Made by a program: the position numbers and the translations under genes
Assembly (NCBI RefSeq): GCF_016313185.1
Contig: NZ_CP066218.1
Coordinates: 6,076,001-6,140,000, forward strand
Direction of reading: 5' to 3'
Source: Mycolicibacterium baixiangningiae
GTDB lineage: Bacteria; Actinomycetota; Actinomycetes; Mycobacteriales; Mycobacteriaceae
Length of the DNA: 64,000 nt
Part shown: positions 1-9,380 of the stretch, in pieces
Numbering within the stretch: position 1 is the first letter of the stretch
How the letters are laid out: every line of letters begins with the position of its first letter
Notes under the pieces: generated by a model
What the model was told of the DNA's origin: nothing
Databases searched by the model: none
What the model saw: only the letters and a program-made list of their open reading frames with translations

Positions 1-32
1 TCACTGCGGTGCTCCTTGTCTGGAACTGCTGA

Positions 33-920
33 TCAGTCGACCCAGCGGGTCAGGTGGTTGAGGGATTTCGCGAGGACGAGGTGGGTACATCCGGCGATGA
101 TGATCACCACCAGAGCGGTCACGGCGACGATATCGGTTGCGGCGTAGAGCAATGCGAAGTTGAGAATGCGGCCGAGACCGTACTGCTTGCCGATCACTTC
201 GGCTGCGAGCACAGCGCTCCACGCGAAGGGAACTGCCAGGAGGATTCCGACCTTCAGGCTCGGTGTGATCGACGGAATGATCACCGACAGGTAGATACGA
301 CGGCGACTGGCCCCGAGAGAAGCCGCCGAGTCGTTGTAGATCCTGGGAACGTTGTCGACGGCAGCCACCGTGAGAACGAACAGCAAGACGGCGACTGCGA
401 ACGCCGTGAACGAATAGGTGCCGAGTTCGGAGTTGCCGAACCACAAGCCGAACAGGGGCAGCATCGCGAGCAACGGCATCATCCGGAAGAAGTGCGCCGG
501 AAAGGTCACCGTCCGGCGCGCAATCGACGACCAACTGACGAGCAGGCCAGCTCCAATTCCGACGACAGATCCCAGTATGAATCCGACCATGAAGCGGGAC
601 AACGAGATCGCGACATTGTAAGCAAGGCCCAGCGTCGCACCCCACACCGTGGATCCGGCGCCGCCCACCGTGCGCTCGGCGCCGAGGCCGCCTGGCCAGT
701 AGTCGGCGAAGACCATGAACGACGACAGCACATCGGAGATGCTCGGCACCAGCCGTATTCCGGAGTCATCTATCCCGACGACAACGGATGCGAGCTGCCA
801 CACCACCAGGACGAGCGCCAACGACGTTGCACCCCAGTACAGATCGGATCTGTTGCGCTTGGACTTCGGCGCTGACTCGGACTCGAGGGCCGCAACCACC
901 GGTACCAGCGTTGCCGTCAT
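33..920 (-). CDS. ABC transporter permease (NitT/TauT/SsuC type)
   Basis: Integral membrane permease of 295 residues, read as one of two permeases of an uptake ABC transporter in the inner membrane. It has about six hydrophobic segments (residues ~28-48, 105-130, 145-165, 170-190, 220-245, 255-280). The cytoplasmic EAA-type loop lies around the segment AASLGASRRRIYLSVIIP, which docks on the ATPase. The start ATG at 920 overlaps the stop of the upstream ATPase gene by 4 bp (ATGA), so the two are translationally coupled. It is the last gene of a five-gene minus-strand operon that also encodes a second permease, a lipoprotein and a creatinase-like enzyme. The substrate cannot be read from sequence; nitrate, taurine, sulfonate or a nitrogenous organic compound are typical for the family. 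Confidence 0.9.
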   Translation of the reverse strand: MTATLVPVVAALESESAPKSKRNRSDLYWGATSLALVLVVWQLASVVVGIDDSGIRLVPSISDVLSSFMVFADYWPGGLGAERTVGGAGSTVWGATLGLAYNVAISLSRFMVGFILGSVVGIGAGLLVSWSSIARRTVTFPAHFFRMMPLLAMLPLFGLWFGNSELGTYSFTAFAVAVLLFVLTVAAVDNVPRIYNDSAASLGASRRRIYLSVIIPSITPSLKVGILLAVPFAWSAVLAAEVIGKQYGLGRILNFALLYAATDIVAVTALVVIIIAGCTHLVLAKSLNHLTRWVD

Positions 921-1717
921 CGCGAGAACTCCTCCAGAAGCTGCCTACGCAGTGCGTTCGCCTCGGGACCGGTGATGTCGTCGGTCAGGCGCGGCCGCGG
1001 TAGGTGGACCTTCAGGTCGAGCGCCAGCGTCCCATGCTTGACCACGAAGATTCGGTCGGCGAGCGACAACGCCTCATCAATGTCGTGCGTGACCATGAAC
1101 ACCGCCCGCTTCTCTGCCTCCTGCCACAAGTCGAGCAGGACCTCGTGGAGTTGAGCCAGTCGGAGATAATCGATTCCAACGAACGGCTCGTCCATCAGCA
1201 GCACCTTGGGCTTGTTGGCGAACACCGCGGCGATCGCCACCCGCCGCCGCATCCCGCCGGAGAGCTGCTTGGGCCAGGCGTCGGCGAACTTCTCCAGGCC
1301 GATGATTTTGAGCATCTCGGCGACAACGGCCTTACGTTCGTCCTTCGGTATTCCCCGAGCGTTTAAGCCGAACTCGATGTTCTGCGCCACCGTCTTCCAG
1401 AGGAACAGCGTGTCCCGTTGGAAGACGACCCCACGATCGGGTCCCGGTTTGGTCACCGGGGTTCCGCCTACTGTGACGGTGCCGCTGGTCGGGGGAAGGA
1501 ACCCGGCGATCATGTTCAGCAGGGTCGACTTACCGTGCCCGGAAGGTCCGATGACACAGATGAATTCACCAGGCTCGATCCGGAATGAGACCGCGTTGAC
1601 GCTGTTGACCACCTCGCCCGACTCGAGCCGGAAGTCCTTGGAAACGTTGTCCAGTTCAATAGCTGCGGATTGCGTTGTCACACCCGCGAGTTGATGAGCA
1701 CTGGTTTCGACTGTCAT
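917..1717 (-). CDS. ABC transporter ATP-binding protein (NitT/TauT/SsuB type)
   Basis: Cytoplasmic ATPase of 266 residues that powers the flanking permeases. It shows Walker A GPSGHGKST near residue 55, the signature LSGGMRRRVAIA near 150, Walker B VLLMDEPF near 170 and the H-loop THDIDEA near 208. A longer reading to 1738 is possible, but the ATG at 1717 is preferred: it overlaps the stop of the upstream permease (ATGA) and is preceded by a GAGGTGG ribosome site. The same 4-bp coupling occurs at its 3' end with the next permease. The SsuB/TauB-like length and the short linker to the H-loop fit an importer rather than an exporter. It acts with the lipoprotein encoded at 2531-3907. Confidence 0.93.
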   Translation of the reverse strand: MTVETSAHQLAGVTTQSAAIELDNVSKDFRLESGEVVNSVNAVSFRIEPGEFICVIGPSGHGKSTLLNMIAGFLPPTSGTVTVGGTPVTKPGPDRGVVFQRDTLFLWKTVAQNIEFGLNARGIPKDERKAVVAEMLKIIGLEKFADAWPKQLSGGMRRRVAIAAVFANKPKVLLMDEPFVGIDYLRLAQLHEVLLDLWQEAEKRAVFMVTHDIDEALSLADRIFVVKHGTLALDLKVHLPRPRLTDDITGPEANALRRQLLEEFSR

Positions 1718-2502
1718 TCGTTCCACCTCACAATCCAACGGCCGGCGAGGCCGATCAGGGCATCAACCACAACGGCGACGATGCCGACGACGATCAGGAC
1801 GCCGATGGCGCCGGCAGTTTGGGTGGCATCGGAGAACGACCGGACCAGACGCCCCGCACCCTGGTTGCCACCGAGCACCTCCGCGATGCACTGGAAGCCC
1901 CACCCGAATGCCGTTGCCGCACGAACGACACCGATGGTGGACGGCACCAACGCAGGCAGGATGACCGACACGGTGGTCCGACTCTTCGAAACACCGAGTG
2001 TCGCTGCGTAGTCCGCGTACCTGACTTCTGCCGCAGCTGCCGCGGACTGCACAGTGCTGGCCACGGTGAGAGCAGTGAAGAAGATCACCAGCCCGCTGGT
2101 CGCCAGCGTCGAGTTACCGAACCACAGCGTGAGGAACGGCAGAATCGCGAGGACGGGGACGGTGCCGAGGATGGCCACGGGTAGCCGGCCCAGGCGGTTG
2201 AACCACTGGATCCGCGCCAGTGCCAGCCCGGTCGCGAACCCCACGATCAATCCCGTCGCCACACCCAGGAGAACATTCTGTGCCGTCCACAGGACGTTGG
2301 ACCAGATCCCCCCTGTCCCGAAGGTGGTGTAGGCGAGAATCGGCGCGGCAGAGAAGTTGTCGATCGTTGCCTGGACGATGGCCGGAATTACCGGAAATCG
2401 CGCCGCCGTGTTGACCGATGCCACCGCAGACCAGATGGCTGCGACCACCAGCACACCCACGAATCCGCCTGCGACCGTGGGGACAGCAGTTCTGACGCGC
2501 AT
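1714..2502 (-). CDS. ABC transporter permease (NitT/TauT/SsuC type), second
   Basis: Second permease of the importer, 262 residues, with about six membrane helices and the EAA loop around YAATLGVSKSRTTVSVILP. It begins at ATG 2502, 28 bp behind the stop of the substrate-binding lipoprotein, with a GAGGAGGAA ribosome site; its stop overlaps the ATPase start. Two distinct permeases point to a heterodimeric channel, which is less usual than the SsuC or TauC homodimer. Together with the permease at 33-920 it shares the hydrophobic pattern and the conserved LPFLTLWFGNS / LPLFGLWFGNS segment near the middle, so the pair arose by duplication. The substrate is unknown. Confidence 0.9.
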   Translation of the reverse strand: MRVRTAVPTVAGGFVGVLVVAAIWSAVASVNTAARFPVIPAIVQATIDNFSAAPILAYTTFGTGGIWSNVLWTAQNVLLGVATGLIVGFATGLALARIQWFNRLGRLPVAILGTVPVLAILPFLTLWFGNSTLATSGLVIFFTALTVASTVQSAAAAAEVRYADYAATLGVSKSRTTVSVILPALVPSTIGVVRAATAFGWGFQCIAEVLGGNQGAGRLVRSFSDATQTAGAIGVLIVVGIVAVVVDALIGLAGRWIVRWNE

Positions 2503-2530
2503 GTCTTCCTCCTCTCAGAGCATCGGCGGG

Positions 2531-3907
2531 TCAGCTCTTGACGGCTGCCTCGATGATGCGCGCAGCGTCGAGGTGGTTGCGGTGTGCGTACTGCGTCGCA
2601 GCGATCTCGGCGAGCTTGGCTTGGTCACCACTGAGGCCTGCGGCTTGCGGTAGCAGCGACTCGTACTGTTCCTTGTAGCCGACCAGCTCCTTGTAGACCT
2701 CGTCGGCGATGATGAAGTCGGAGGCATCGAGGTCGGGGTTGGTGATCACCCCGGCTTCCTGGGCAGCTTTGACCTGCTGGTTGTAAGTCGCCTTGAAGTA
2801 GTACGGCGATTCGGTGTTGAGCCACCAGTCGGCTTGGTCTTCGAAGGACGCGAACGGGCCGATCTTCTCGAACGTGATCTTCAGGGCCTCGGCCGAGGTA
2901 TCGATGGAGGCGGCGGACTCCAGGACCGGCACAATCGGCTCGGTGGCCTCGGTGGTGTTGTTCTCGATGTCGGCCAAGAGCGCATCGACGATGCGGAAGG
3001 CGACCGACGAGACCCGCAGCATGGTGTCGTGGTGTTCGTTGATCCACTTCTCGTCGGCCATGTGGCCGACGTGGCCGAGGCCGGAGACGGCGCGCGGATC
3101 ACCGGCTGGGAGGTTGGCGATGAGATCCTGCAGGCCTATGACGGGGTACCAACCGGCCTGGAGAAGCTCCGCAGTCTGCGCAGCACCAGCGGGTTTCGCG
3201 TAATCGAGCTGCCCGCCGCGCGACAGGAGGAGGATCTGGGAGTCGTCCACGACGTCGACCTGACCGAATTTGTCCTGCGAGAAGTTCCCGATCTGGTACA
3301 CCGCCTCCAGGAAGTTGCGATGGGCGGCGGTGTCGTCGGTGGCGAACCGCTGGCCTGCCATATCGCCCATTACCGAGGCCGCGGCGTCTTCGAAGGAGGC
3401 GCCGTCGGCCATGAGGTCTGCTACTGATGCCTTGCCCGAGTCCGGGGCGGCAAGGATCGCCAGGCCGCTGGTGACGTCGATGAAATTGAAGACCTTGATC
3501 GACGGGGCACCTTCGGCGTTACGCACGGAATTGGGGCCGTACGCCGAGGTGACGTCGTAGTCTCCGTTCAGGATCAACGGCACAGCCTGATCGTCGGCGA
3601 TGCTGGCGAACTTCTCCGGTCCGACGGTGATACCCACTTCCTCGAACCAGTCTTTGGCCATGCCGACCGCGAGCATCGAGTTGTCCGCGTACGGCAACAA
3701 TCCGATGTTGACGACTTCCTGCGGAATACCGACGCCGTGTTGCTCGAGCAGGGCGTTGTCGGTCACGGTGCTGGGGCCGGCGGCGGCGGCGGCCGACTGG
3801 TCGGTGCTCTCTGGAGCGTTGGAGCATGCGACCAGGGTGCCGGCGAGCGCAATGCACGCCGCCATCGCGGTTCCGCGGGATATGCCGCGTCGACTGAGCG
3901 TTTTCAT
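2531..3907 (-). CDS. ABC transporter substrate-binding lipoprotein
   Basis: Exported lipoprotein of 458 residues that would capture the substrate outside the membrane for the two permeases and ATPase downstream. The open frame extends far upstream, but the start is set at ATG 3907: it is preceded by GAGGACAGGA and followed by a textbook lipoprotein signal (twin-arginine-like SRRG, hydrophobic core, lipobox LVACS with Cys at about residue 28). The mature part matches the NMT1/SsuA-type periplasmic fold (NIGLLPYADNSMLAVGMAKDWFEEVGI and LNGDYDVTSA). The protein is longer than SsuA or TauA (about 320), with an extra C-terminal helical region. Gene order with a creatinase-like protein upstream suggests a nitrogenous substrate; this is inference. 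Confidence 0.88.
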   Translation of the reverse strand: MKTLSRRGISRGTAMAACIALAGTLVACSNAPESTDQSAAAAAGPSTVTDNALLEQHGVGIPQEVVNIGLLPYADNSMLAVGMAKDWFEEVGITVGPEKFASIADDQAVPLILNGDYDVTSAYGPNSVRNAEGAPSIKVFNFIDVTSGLAILAAPDSGKASVADLMADGASFEDAAASVMGDMAGQRFATDDTAAHRNFLEAVYQIGNFSQDKFGQVDVVDDSQILLLSRGGQLDYAKPAGAAQTAELLQAGWYPVIGLQDLIANLPAGDPRAVSGLGHVGHMADEKWINEHHDTMLRVSSVAFRIVDALLADIENNTTEATEPIVPVLESAASIDTSAEALKITFEKIGPFASFEDQADWWLNTESPYYFKATYNQQVKAAQEAGVITNPDLDASDFIIADEVYKELVGYKEQYESLLPQAAGLSGDQAKLAEIAATQYAHRNHLDAARIIEAAVKS

Positions 3908-3942
3908 GAGTATTCCTGTCCTCGTGGGAATTCGGTGGGCTT

Positions 3943-5136
3943 TTACAGTTCGATGAATGCGGAGGTGAGGTGCTGGTCGTTCGTCATCCACCGGCCACCA
4001 CCGGGTGTTACGAGGATGTTGTCGGTGAGTCCGAAGAGACCGAACTTCGCTGTCGCCTCGGCCGTTGGGAACAGCCGGTGTGGGTGGATGTTGACAACCT
4101 CGTGCTCGAGCAGAATCCGGTCGTTCCCGCTGACCCACACTCCCTGGATCGCATCCGTTCCGATGCCGTGAAGATGGAACGACCGGTGCTGGTCTGCGGG
4201 GTTGGTGTAGTCGAGCTCGATTCCGTGCGAACGGAATACGGTGGCGACGCCTTCGACGAACTCGCTTGCCATGGCGCCGGGTCTCATCGCCGCAACGCCG
4301 GCCTGATGGGCTTCGGTGTAGATCTGCCACGCGTCCCGGTACTCGGGGGACACCGGTCCGACGGAGTACATGCGGCGGTATTCCAGCCAGGTCCCGTTGG
4401 GACCCGCAGATTCGATCCAGACTGTCACCACGTCACCGTGCTCGATGACTTTCTGTGTCCCGAACGTCGTGGCCCCTTTGAACGGGGTCGAGTCGAGGAC
4501 GACCATGGGATCACGCACTCCGTGCTCACGGCAGATCCGATGCGCTTGGGCCGCCAGCGAGATCTCGGTGACGCCGGGATTGACGAACGCTTCGAGCTCC
4601 GCGTAGATCGAGTTCCAGCATGCGGATGTGTCCGTCATGGAGGCGAGGGACTCGGCGCTGTTGACCTGCCGGCATTGTTCGAAGAGATCGGTGGCATCGC
4701 GGATTCGGGAGTCGGGGAGCGCATCGACGAGCTGCGTGTAATGGCTGTAGGCGAAACCGCCGTCGAGCAGTCCGACCACTCCGATTGTGCTCGCCGATAA
4801 GCCCTGCTCCGCGAGAACGTTGCCGATCTCGGTGCCAGAAGTCCCGCTGAGGCGGCACTCCGAGATCCAACTGGACTGACGTGCCTGCGAGATGCCCCAC
4901 ACAGTGCCGCCGATCAAGACCGGCCCGGATGTGTGGGTGAGTACCACGTGACTGTCGGCGAAGAGCTGCCAGTAGTCCGTCGCATAGAAAACTCTGCCGC
5001 GGAACCGGATATCGTCGCGACCAGCGATGACCAACGCATCGAGCCCGTGCGACGTCATCGCGGCGCGAAGCGCGTCGATGCGTCGAGCGCGCTCCGTGTC
5101 CGTGGTGAAGCGGTGGTCCTCGACCAACTGCATCAT
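3943..5136 (-). CDS. M24 (Xaa-Pro aminopeptidase / creatinase-like) protein
   Basis: Cytoplasmic protein of about 397 residues with the two-domain layout of the M24 pita-bread family: an N-terminal creatinase domain (to about 150) and a C-terminal M24 domain. The usual metal ligands appear changed: where metallopeptidases have D..D this protein has the stretch VWIESAGPNG and E at the LEYRRMYSVG segment, while the FHLHGIGTD histidine is retained. Creatinase itself is a metal-free member, so a hydrolase acting on a guanidino or amidino compound is as likely as a peptidase. Tandem ATGs at 5136/5133 follow a GAGGA site; the upstream extension to 5214 would run through an operator palindrome and is rejected. 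First gene of the transporter operon, 35 bp before the lipoprotein. Confidence 0.8.
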   Translation of the reverse strand: MMQLVEDHRFTTDTERARRIDALRAAMTSHGLDALVIAGRDDIRFRGRVFYATDYWQLFADSHVVLTHTSGPVLIGGTVWGISQARQSSWISECRLSGTSGTEIGNVLAEQGLSASTIGVVGLLDGGFAYSHYTQLVDALPDSRIRDATDLFEQCRQVNSAESLASMTDTSACWNSIYAELEAFVNPGVTEISLAAQAHRICREHGVRDPMVVLDSTPFKGATTFGTQKVIEHGDVVTVWIESAGPNGTWLEYRRMYSVGPVSPEYRDAWQIYTEAHQAGVAAMRPGAMASEFVEGVATVFRSHGIELDYTNPADQHRSFHLHGIGTDAIQGVWVSGNDRILLEHEVVNIHPHRLFPTAEATAKFGLFGLTDNILVTPGGGRWMTNDQHLTSAFIEL

Positions 5137-5194
5137 GTAGGGGTTCCTCGTGTTGGCTCGGACGACGCTCGTCTGCGGCAAACCCGGTAGCCAA

Positions 5195-5215
5195 GTTGTG
5201 CGTTTTTCGCACAAC
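5195..5215. promoter_or_regulatory. Perfect palindromic operator between M24 operon and IclR gene
   Basis: GTTGTGCG-N5(TTTTT)-CGCACAAC, perfect 8-bp arms, in the divergent intergenic region. A related, weaker site GTGCA-TTTCA-TGCAAC lies near 5308-5323. The size (about 21 bp, AT centre) suits an IclR-family dimer pair. It is 59 bp upstream of the M24 start and 173 bp upstream of the IclR start. Confidence 0.6.
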
Positions 5216-5387
5216 CTTGTGCGTACCTGACTACAGAGAACGTTGAATGTAAAACGTTACGAAGACGATGCCGCGATGGTTAAGTTGTGTAAATTCCGCG
5301 CAGCGCTGTGCATTTCATGCAACAGTGAGAGCAGGGGGTGGCTTCTGCGCGGCCCCGTCGGCACAGCACACTCGTTCAAGGAGATCG

Positions 5388-6119
5388 ATGACGGCAGCCA
5401 CCCTCCGCATAGCGGAGATCATCGAACGGATCGCCGAGCAGCCGATGTCGGTTGCTGAACTCGCGGAAGACTTCGACGTTCATCGATCATCGATGTTCCG
5501 CCAATTGAAGTCGCTGGAACAGGTCGGCTACGTCAGACGTCGCGACGACGCCCGATTCGTGGTGGGTGCCAAGCTGATCGCGCTGGCCCGCTTGAGTTTT
5601 GACGATGTGGATCTGCGCCAGGCGGGCTACCAGCACGTGCGGAAGTTGCAGGCGAAGGTCGGACACACCATCCAATTGGTCGGGCTGATCGGCGACAGTT
5701 TGATCTACGTCGACAAAGTCGAAAGTGCGTCAGGTGTGGGCATGTACTCCCGCATCGGGCGTGAGGCACCGGCCTACTGCAGCGGGGTGGGAAAAGTCAT
5801 CCTGGCGGCGCTCGACTCTTACCGGCGGGATGCGATCGTGGATTCGACACCGTGGAAACAATTCACTCCCAATACGTTCACTACACGCGCGCAACTCGAT
5901 GATGCGCTGCAACTGGCCGCCGAACGGGGCTGGGCAGTAGACGATCGAGAACTCGACATGATGATCAATTGCCTCGCCGTCCCCATCGGCAGGCCCCCGG
6001 TGGTGGTCGGTGCCGTTTCCGTCACAGCTTTGTCGAGCGTCGAAGACATCGATGCGCTGATGAAGTATCTCCCGCTTCTCCAAGACACCGCCCGCGCGAT
6101 CGAGGGCGAGCTACGGTGA
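5388..6119 (+). CDS. IclR-family transcriptional regulator
   Basis: DNA-binding regulator of 243 residues. Residues ~1-65 form a winged helix (SVAELAEDFDVHRSSMFRQLKSL), followed by the IclR effector domain with the characteristic segment PAYCSGVGKVILAAL and a C-terminal AVPIGRPPVVVGAVSVTAL strand region. The long frame opens at 5268, but ATG 5388 is chosen because AAGGAG lies 6 bp upstream and the winged helix then starts at the normal distance. It is divergent from the M24/ABC operon and precedes the dioxygenase gene. The likely role is control of both units in response to the transported compound or a breakdown product. Confidence 0.9.
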   Translation: MTAATLRIAEIIERIAEQPMSVAELAEDFDVHRSSMFRQLKSLEQVGYVRRRDDARFVVGAKLIALARLSFDDVDLRQAGYQHVRKLQAKVGHTIQLVGLIGDSLIYVDKVESASGVGMYSRIGREAPAYCSGVGKVILAALDSYRRDAIVDSTPWKQFTPNTFTTRAQLDDALQLAAERGWAVDDRELDMMINCLAVPIGRPPVVVGAVSVTALSSVEDIDALMKYLPLLQDTARAIEGELR

Positions 6120-6366
6120 CATTTGCGAATCATCGGTACTGGCGCGGATTCTGCCGCGGGGTTCGGTAGAACTCGCAGGAATCGCGGGTGGGATGCCGCC
6201 GGGATGGCCGAGCTCGCCACACCAAGAGCTGGACGCTGGACGCCAGCATGCGACAGGCCCCCCTGCCGACCCAGTCTTAACCCGGTTTTTAACCTCCACG
6301 GCGTCACAGAAACACGTGGGAGTTCAGGCTTGAGTCACATCTGTTGATCTGCCGAGGAGTGGCCGC

Positions 6367-7284
6367 GTGCCCGAACTACACCATGTACCGCCGACGACCA
6401 CCCCAGCCGACATCTCCCGTCACCTGCGCGAGGACGGGTACGTCATCGTCGACAATCTCGTGGGCACCGACCACATGGACCGTATTGCAACGGAATTGGG
6501 TCCCTACATCGACGGTACCCCGGTAGGTGAGGACAACTTCCTCGGGACGAAGACCCGCCGCACCGGACGGTTGATCGCGCGGTCCCAGGCGGCCCGCGAA
6601 CTGATTCAGAACCCCACCGTGCTCGAAGTGGCCGGCGACTTTCTGAGCCACGCCTCCACCTACCGGCTGCACCTGACTCAAGTCATCTCAATCGGCCCGG
6701 GCTCGCCGGCCCAGCCGCTCCACCGTGACCAACTGGCCTGGGACTTCTTCCCGTTCCCGAACGACTATGAGGTGCAGTGCAACACGCTGTGGGCCATGTC
6801 TGACTACACCGCCGAAATGGGGGCCACCCGAGTGGTGCCCGGAAGTCACCGCCTCGGCGACAACGAGAAGTTCACCCAGGAGGACTCGATACCTGCCGAG
6901 ATGGAGCGTGGATCGGTCTTGTTCTACAGCGGCAAGATCTACCACGGTGGCGGCGCCAACACCACCGAGGAGGCAGAGCGACAGGCGTTGAACATCACCT
7001 ATGCAGTGGGCTGGGTGCGCCAAGAGGAAAACCAGTACCTGTCCACACCGCTGGAGATCGCCAGAACGCTCGACGACGATCTGCTCAAGCTGATGGGCTA
7101 CCAAATGGGTTGCTTTGCACTGGGATACGTCGGCGATTTCCAAGACCCGATATCGGTGGTCCGCGACGGCGTCACCGGTGTACGCGGTATCGGAGAAATG
7201 CAGAAGGCGGCTCTGCGGGACGACTCAGCCAGCACCCTGATGAACCTGGTATCCGATGCCGGTTTCGCAGCGACCAAAGGGTAG
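6367..7284 (+). CDS. Phytanoyl-CoA dioxygenase family protein (Fe(II)/2-oxoglutarate)
   Basis: Cytoplasmic oxygenase of 305 residues in the PhyH family, which hydroxylates or oxidatively cleaves small substrates with Fe(II), O2 and 2-oxoglutarate. The iron triad is visible as HRD (LHRDQLAWDFF, near residue 120) and a distal His in KIYHGGG (near 195); the Arg in AERQALNITY would bind 2-oxoglutarate. Start GTG 6367 follows GAGGAG. It lies 247 bp behind iclR on the same strand and may belong to the same regulon, degrading the compound brought in by the ABC transporter. The substrate is not predictable from sequence. Confidence 0.85.
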   Translation: MPELHHVPPTTTPADISRHLREDGYVIVDNLVGTDHMDRIATELGPYIDGTPVGEDNFLGTKTRRTGRLIARSQAARELIQNPTVLEVAGDFLSHASTYRLHLTQVISIGPGSPAQPLHRDQLAWDFFPFPNDYEVQCNTLWAMSDYTAEMGATRVVPGSHRLGDNEKFTQEDSIPAEMERGSVLFYSGKIYHGGGANTTEEAERQALNITYAVGWVRQEENQYLSTPLEIARTLDDDLLKLMGYQMGCFALGYVGDFQDPISVVRDGVTGVRGIGEMQKAALRDDSASTLMNLVSDAGFAATKG

Positions 7285-7325
7285 CTGACGGTCGCTCCAC
7301 GGATCGCAGCTTAGGCTGGAGTGTC

Positions 7326-9335
7326 ATGGCGACCTTCGGCTCGTGGCCCACCCCGATCACCTCCGAGCTCGTAGTACGTGCCGCTGCCGGACTCGGCGGC
7401 GCGATCTTGCACGGTGACACCGTGATCTGGGCCGAGCAACGGCCCGAGGAGGGCGGCCGCACCCAGCTCGTCCAGCGCACGGGTAGGGGACCGGCCGTCG
7501 ACCTGTTGCCTGCGAGAGCCAACGCCCGCACGGCCGCCCACGAGTACGGCGGGGGCGCGTGGTGGGTTGCGGACAACACACTGTGGTTTGCCGACTGGGC
7601 GGATCAACGGGTCTACACCATCACCGGGCCGGCGACACCCGTGCCGGTGACCCCGGAGCCCGAGGTGCCCCGCGGTGACCGCTGGGCCGACGGATGCGTC
7701 ACCGCCGACGGGCGGTGGGCGCTCGTGGTGCGCGAGCACCATCCTGCCGGCGGCGGCCCGGCCGAAGTCGTGAACGAGATCGTCATGCTCGATGCCACGG
7801 GCCGGCTCGCCCCGAGGGTGCTGGTGTCCGGCCCCGACTTCGTCTCCGATCCCCGGATCTCGTCGGACGGCGGGCGCCTGTGCTGGCTGCAATGGTCGCA
7901 TCCCGACATGCCGTGGGACGGCACCGAGCTGTGCGTCGCGGATCTGCGGGCCACCGAGACCGGTCCGCTGTTGGGCCATCCCACGGTGGTGGCGGGCCGG
8001 CCCGACGCAGGGCCTGGTGGTACGGGCGCCGGCGAGTCGGTGAGCGAACCCCGCTGGGCCGACGACGGGTCGCTCTGGTTCGTCTCCGACCGGTCGGACT
8101 GGTGGAACCTCTACCGGTGGGCTTCGGACCGCGTAGAGCCGATGGTGACCCTCAGCGCTGAGATCGGCGCGCCCCAATGGGTTTTCGGTCAGTCCAACTA
8201 CGCCTTCCTGTCGGAGGGGCGCGCCGTCTTCGCCTCGTCACGCGGCGGGCTCGGGTACCTGGCGATCCGCTTCGCCGACGGGCGCGTGGTCGACCTCGAC
8301 GTGCCCTACACGTCCTTTGCCTCGCTCCGGGCCGAGGGCGACCGGGTCGTCTTCGTCGGCGCGTCTGCGATCACCGAACCGGCCGTGGTGTCGGTGACCG
8401 TCGACGTCGCAGGTGCGGTCACCACGAGCGAGATACTGCGTCCACCACGTGATCTCGGGCTCGAGCAGGACTGGTTCTCCGTGCCCGAATCGATCTCGTT
8501 CCCGACCAGCAACGGGCGCACCGCCCACGCTCTGTTTTACCCACCCACCAACCCAGCGGTCCACCCACCCCCCAACCCAGACGTGACCTCCGAGCCCGGC
8601 GAGCTTCCGCCGCTACTCGTACTGATCCACGGCGGCCCCACCAGCGCTACCCGGCCGATGCTGCAGCTGGGTACGCAGTACTGGACTAGCCGGGGCTTCG
8701 CCGTGGTCGACGTCAACTACGGCGGGTCCACCGGGTATGGCCGTGCCTACCGCAACCAGCTTCGCGGCCAGTGGGGGGTCGTTGACGTCGACGACTGCGA
8801 GGCGGCGGCCCGGTGGCTGGGCGAGCAGGGACGCGTCGATCCGGCCAGGCTCTGCATTCGGGGCGGCTCGGCCGGCGGTTACACCACGCTGGCAGCCCTC
8901 GCCTTCCGGGACACGTTCGCCGCCGGGGCCAGCCACTTCGGCGTGGCCGATCTCGAGGCACTCGCCACCGAGACCCACAAGTTCGAGAGCCGGTACCTCG
9001 ACGGCCTGATCGGCCCGTACCCCTCGCGACGCGATCTTTATGTCGAACGCTCACCGATCCACCACGTCGACGGCTTCGACCCGCCGCTGATCGTGTTGCA
9101 GGGCCTCGAGGACGAGGTGGTGCCGCCAAACCAGTCCGAGATGATCGTCGACGCGCTCCGCACCAAGGGTGTGCCCGTGGCCTACGTGGCGTTCGAGGGT
9201 GAGCAGCACGGGTTCCGCCAAGCGGCCAACATTCGCCGGGCGCTGGACTCCGAGTTGTCCTTCTATGCACAGATATTCGGGTTCGCACTTCCCGACACCG
9301 AGCACATCGAACCCGTGCTCGTGCAGAACCTGTGA
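7326..9335 (+). CDS. S9 family prolyl oligopeptidase / acyl-peptide hydrolase
   Basis: Serine peptidase of 669 residues. The N-terminal ~390 residues look like a WD/beta-propeller gate; the C-terminal ~260 are an alpha/beta hydrolase with nucleophile Ser in RGGSAGGYTT (about residue 515), Asp in LEDEVVPPNQS and His in GEQHGFR. The preceding oxyanion strand is LVLIHGGP. No signal peptide is seen, so it is cytoplasmic and would trim short peptides or acyl-peptides. The start is ATG 7326; the frame extends further upstream but overlaps the dioxygenase gene and lacks homology there. A short proline-rich insert PPTNPAVHPPPNPDV near residue 405 marks the interdomain link. It lies 41 bp behind the dioxygenase gene. 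Confidence 0.92.
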   Translation: MATFGSWPTPITSELVVRAAAGLGGAILHGDTVIWAEQRPEEGGRTQLVQRTGRGPAVDLLPARANARTAAHEYGGGAWWVADNTLWFADWADQRVYTITGPATPVPVTPEPEVPRGDRWADGCVTADGRWALVVREHHPAGGGPAEVVNEIVMLDATGRLAPRVLVSGPDFVSDPRISSDGGRLCWLQWSHPDMPWDGTELCVADLRATETGPLLGHPTVVAGRPDAGPGGTGAGESVSEPRWADDGSLWFVSDRSDWWNLYRWASDRVEPMVTLSAEIGAPQWVFGQSNYAFLSEGRAVFASSRGGLGYLAIRFADGRVVDLDVPYTSFASLRAEGDRVVFVGASAITEPAVVSVTVDVAGAVTTSEILRPPRDLGLEQDWFSVPESISFPTSNGRTAHALFYPPTNPAVHPPPNPDVTSEPGELPPLLVLIHGGPTSATRPMLQLGTQYWTSRGFAVVDVNYGGSTGYGRAYRNQLRGQWGVVDVDDCEAAARWLGEQGRVDPARLCIRGGSAGGYTTLAALAFRDTFAAGASHFGVADLEALATETHKFESRYLDGLIGPYPSRRDLYVERSPIHHVDGFDPPLIVLQGLEDEVVPPNQSEMIVDALRTKGVPVAYVAFEGEQHGFRQAANIRRALDSELSFYAQIFGFALPDTEHIEPVLVQNL

Positions 9336-9380
9336 CCGCTCACGTCCGCGGTCCGCCCCCGAGTGACTCTCGGACGTCGA

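Noticed and set aside
2834..3427. A plus-strand frame opposite the substrate-binding lipoprotein
   Set aside because: Shadow frame; the minus strand has a signal peptide and family motifs.
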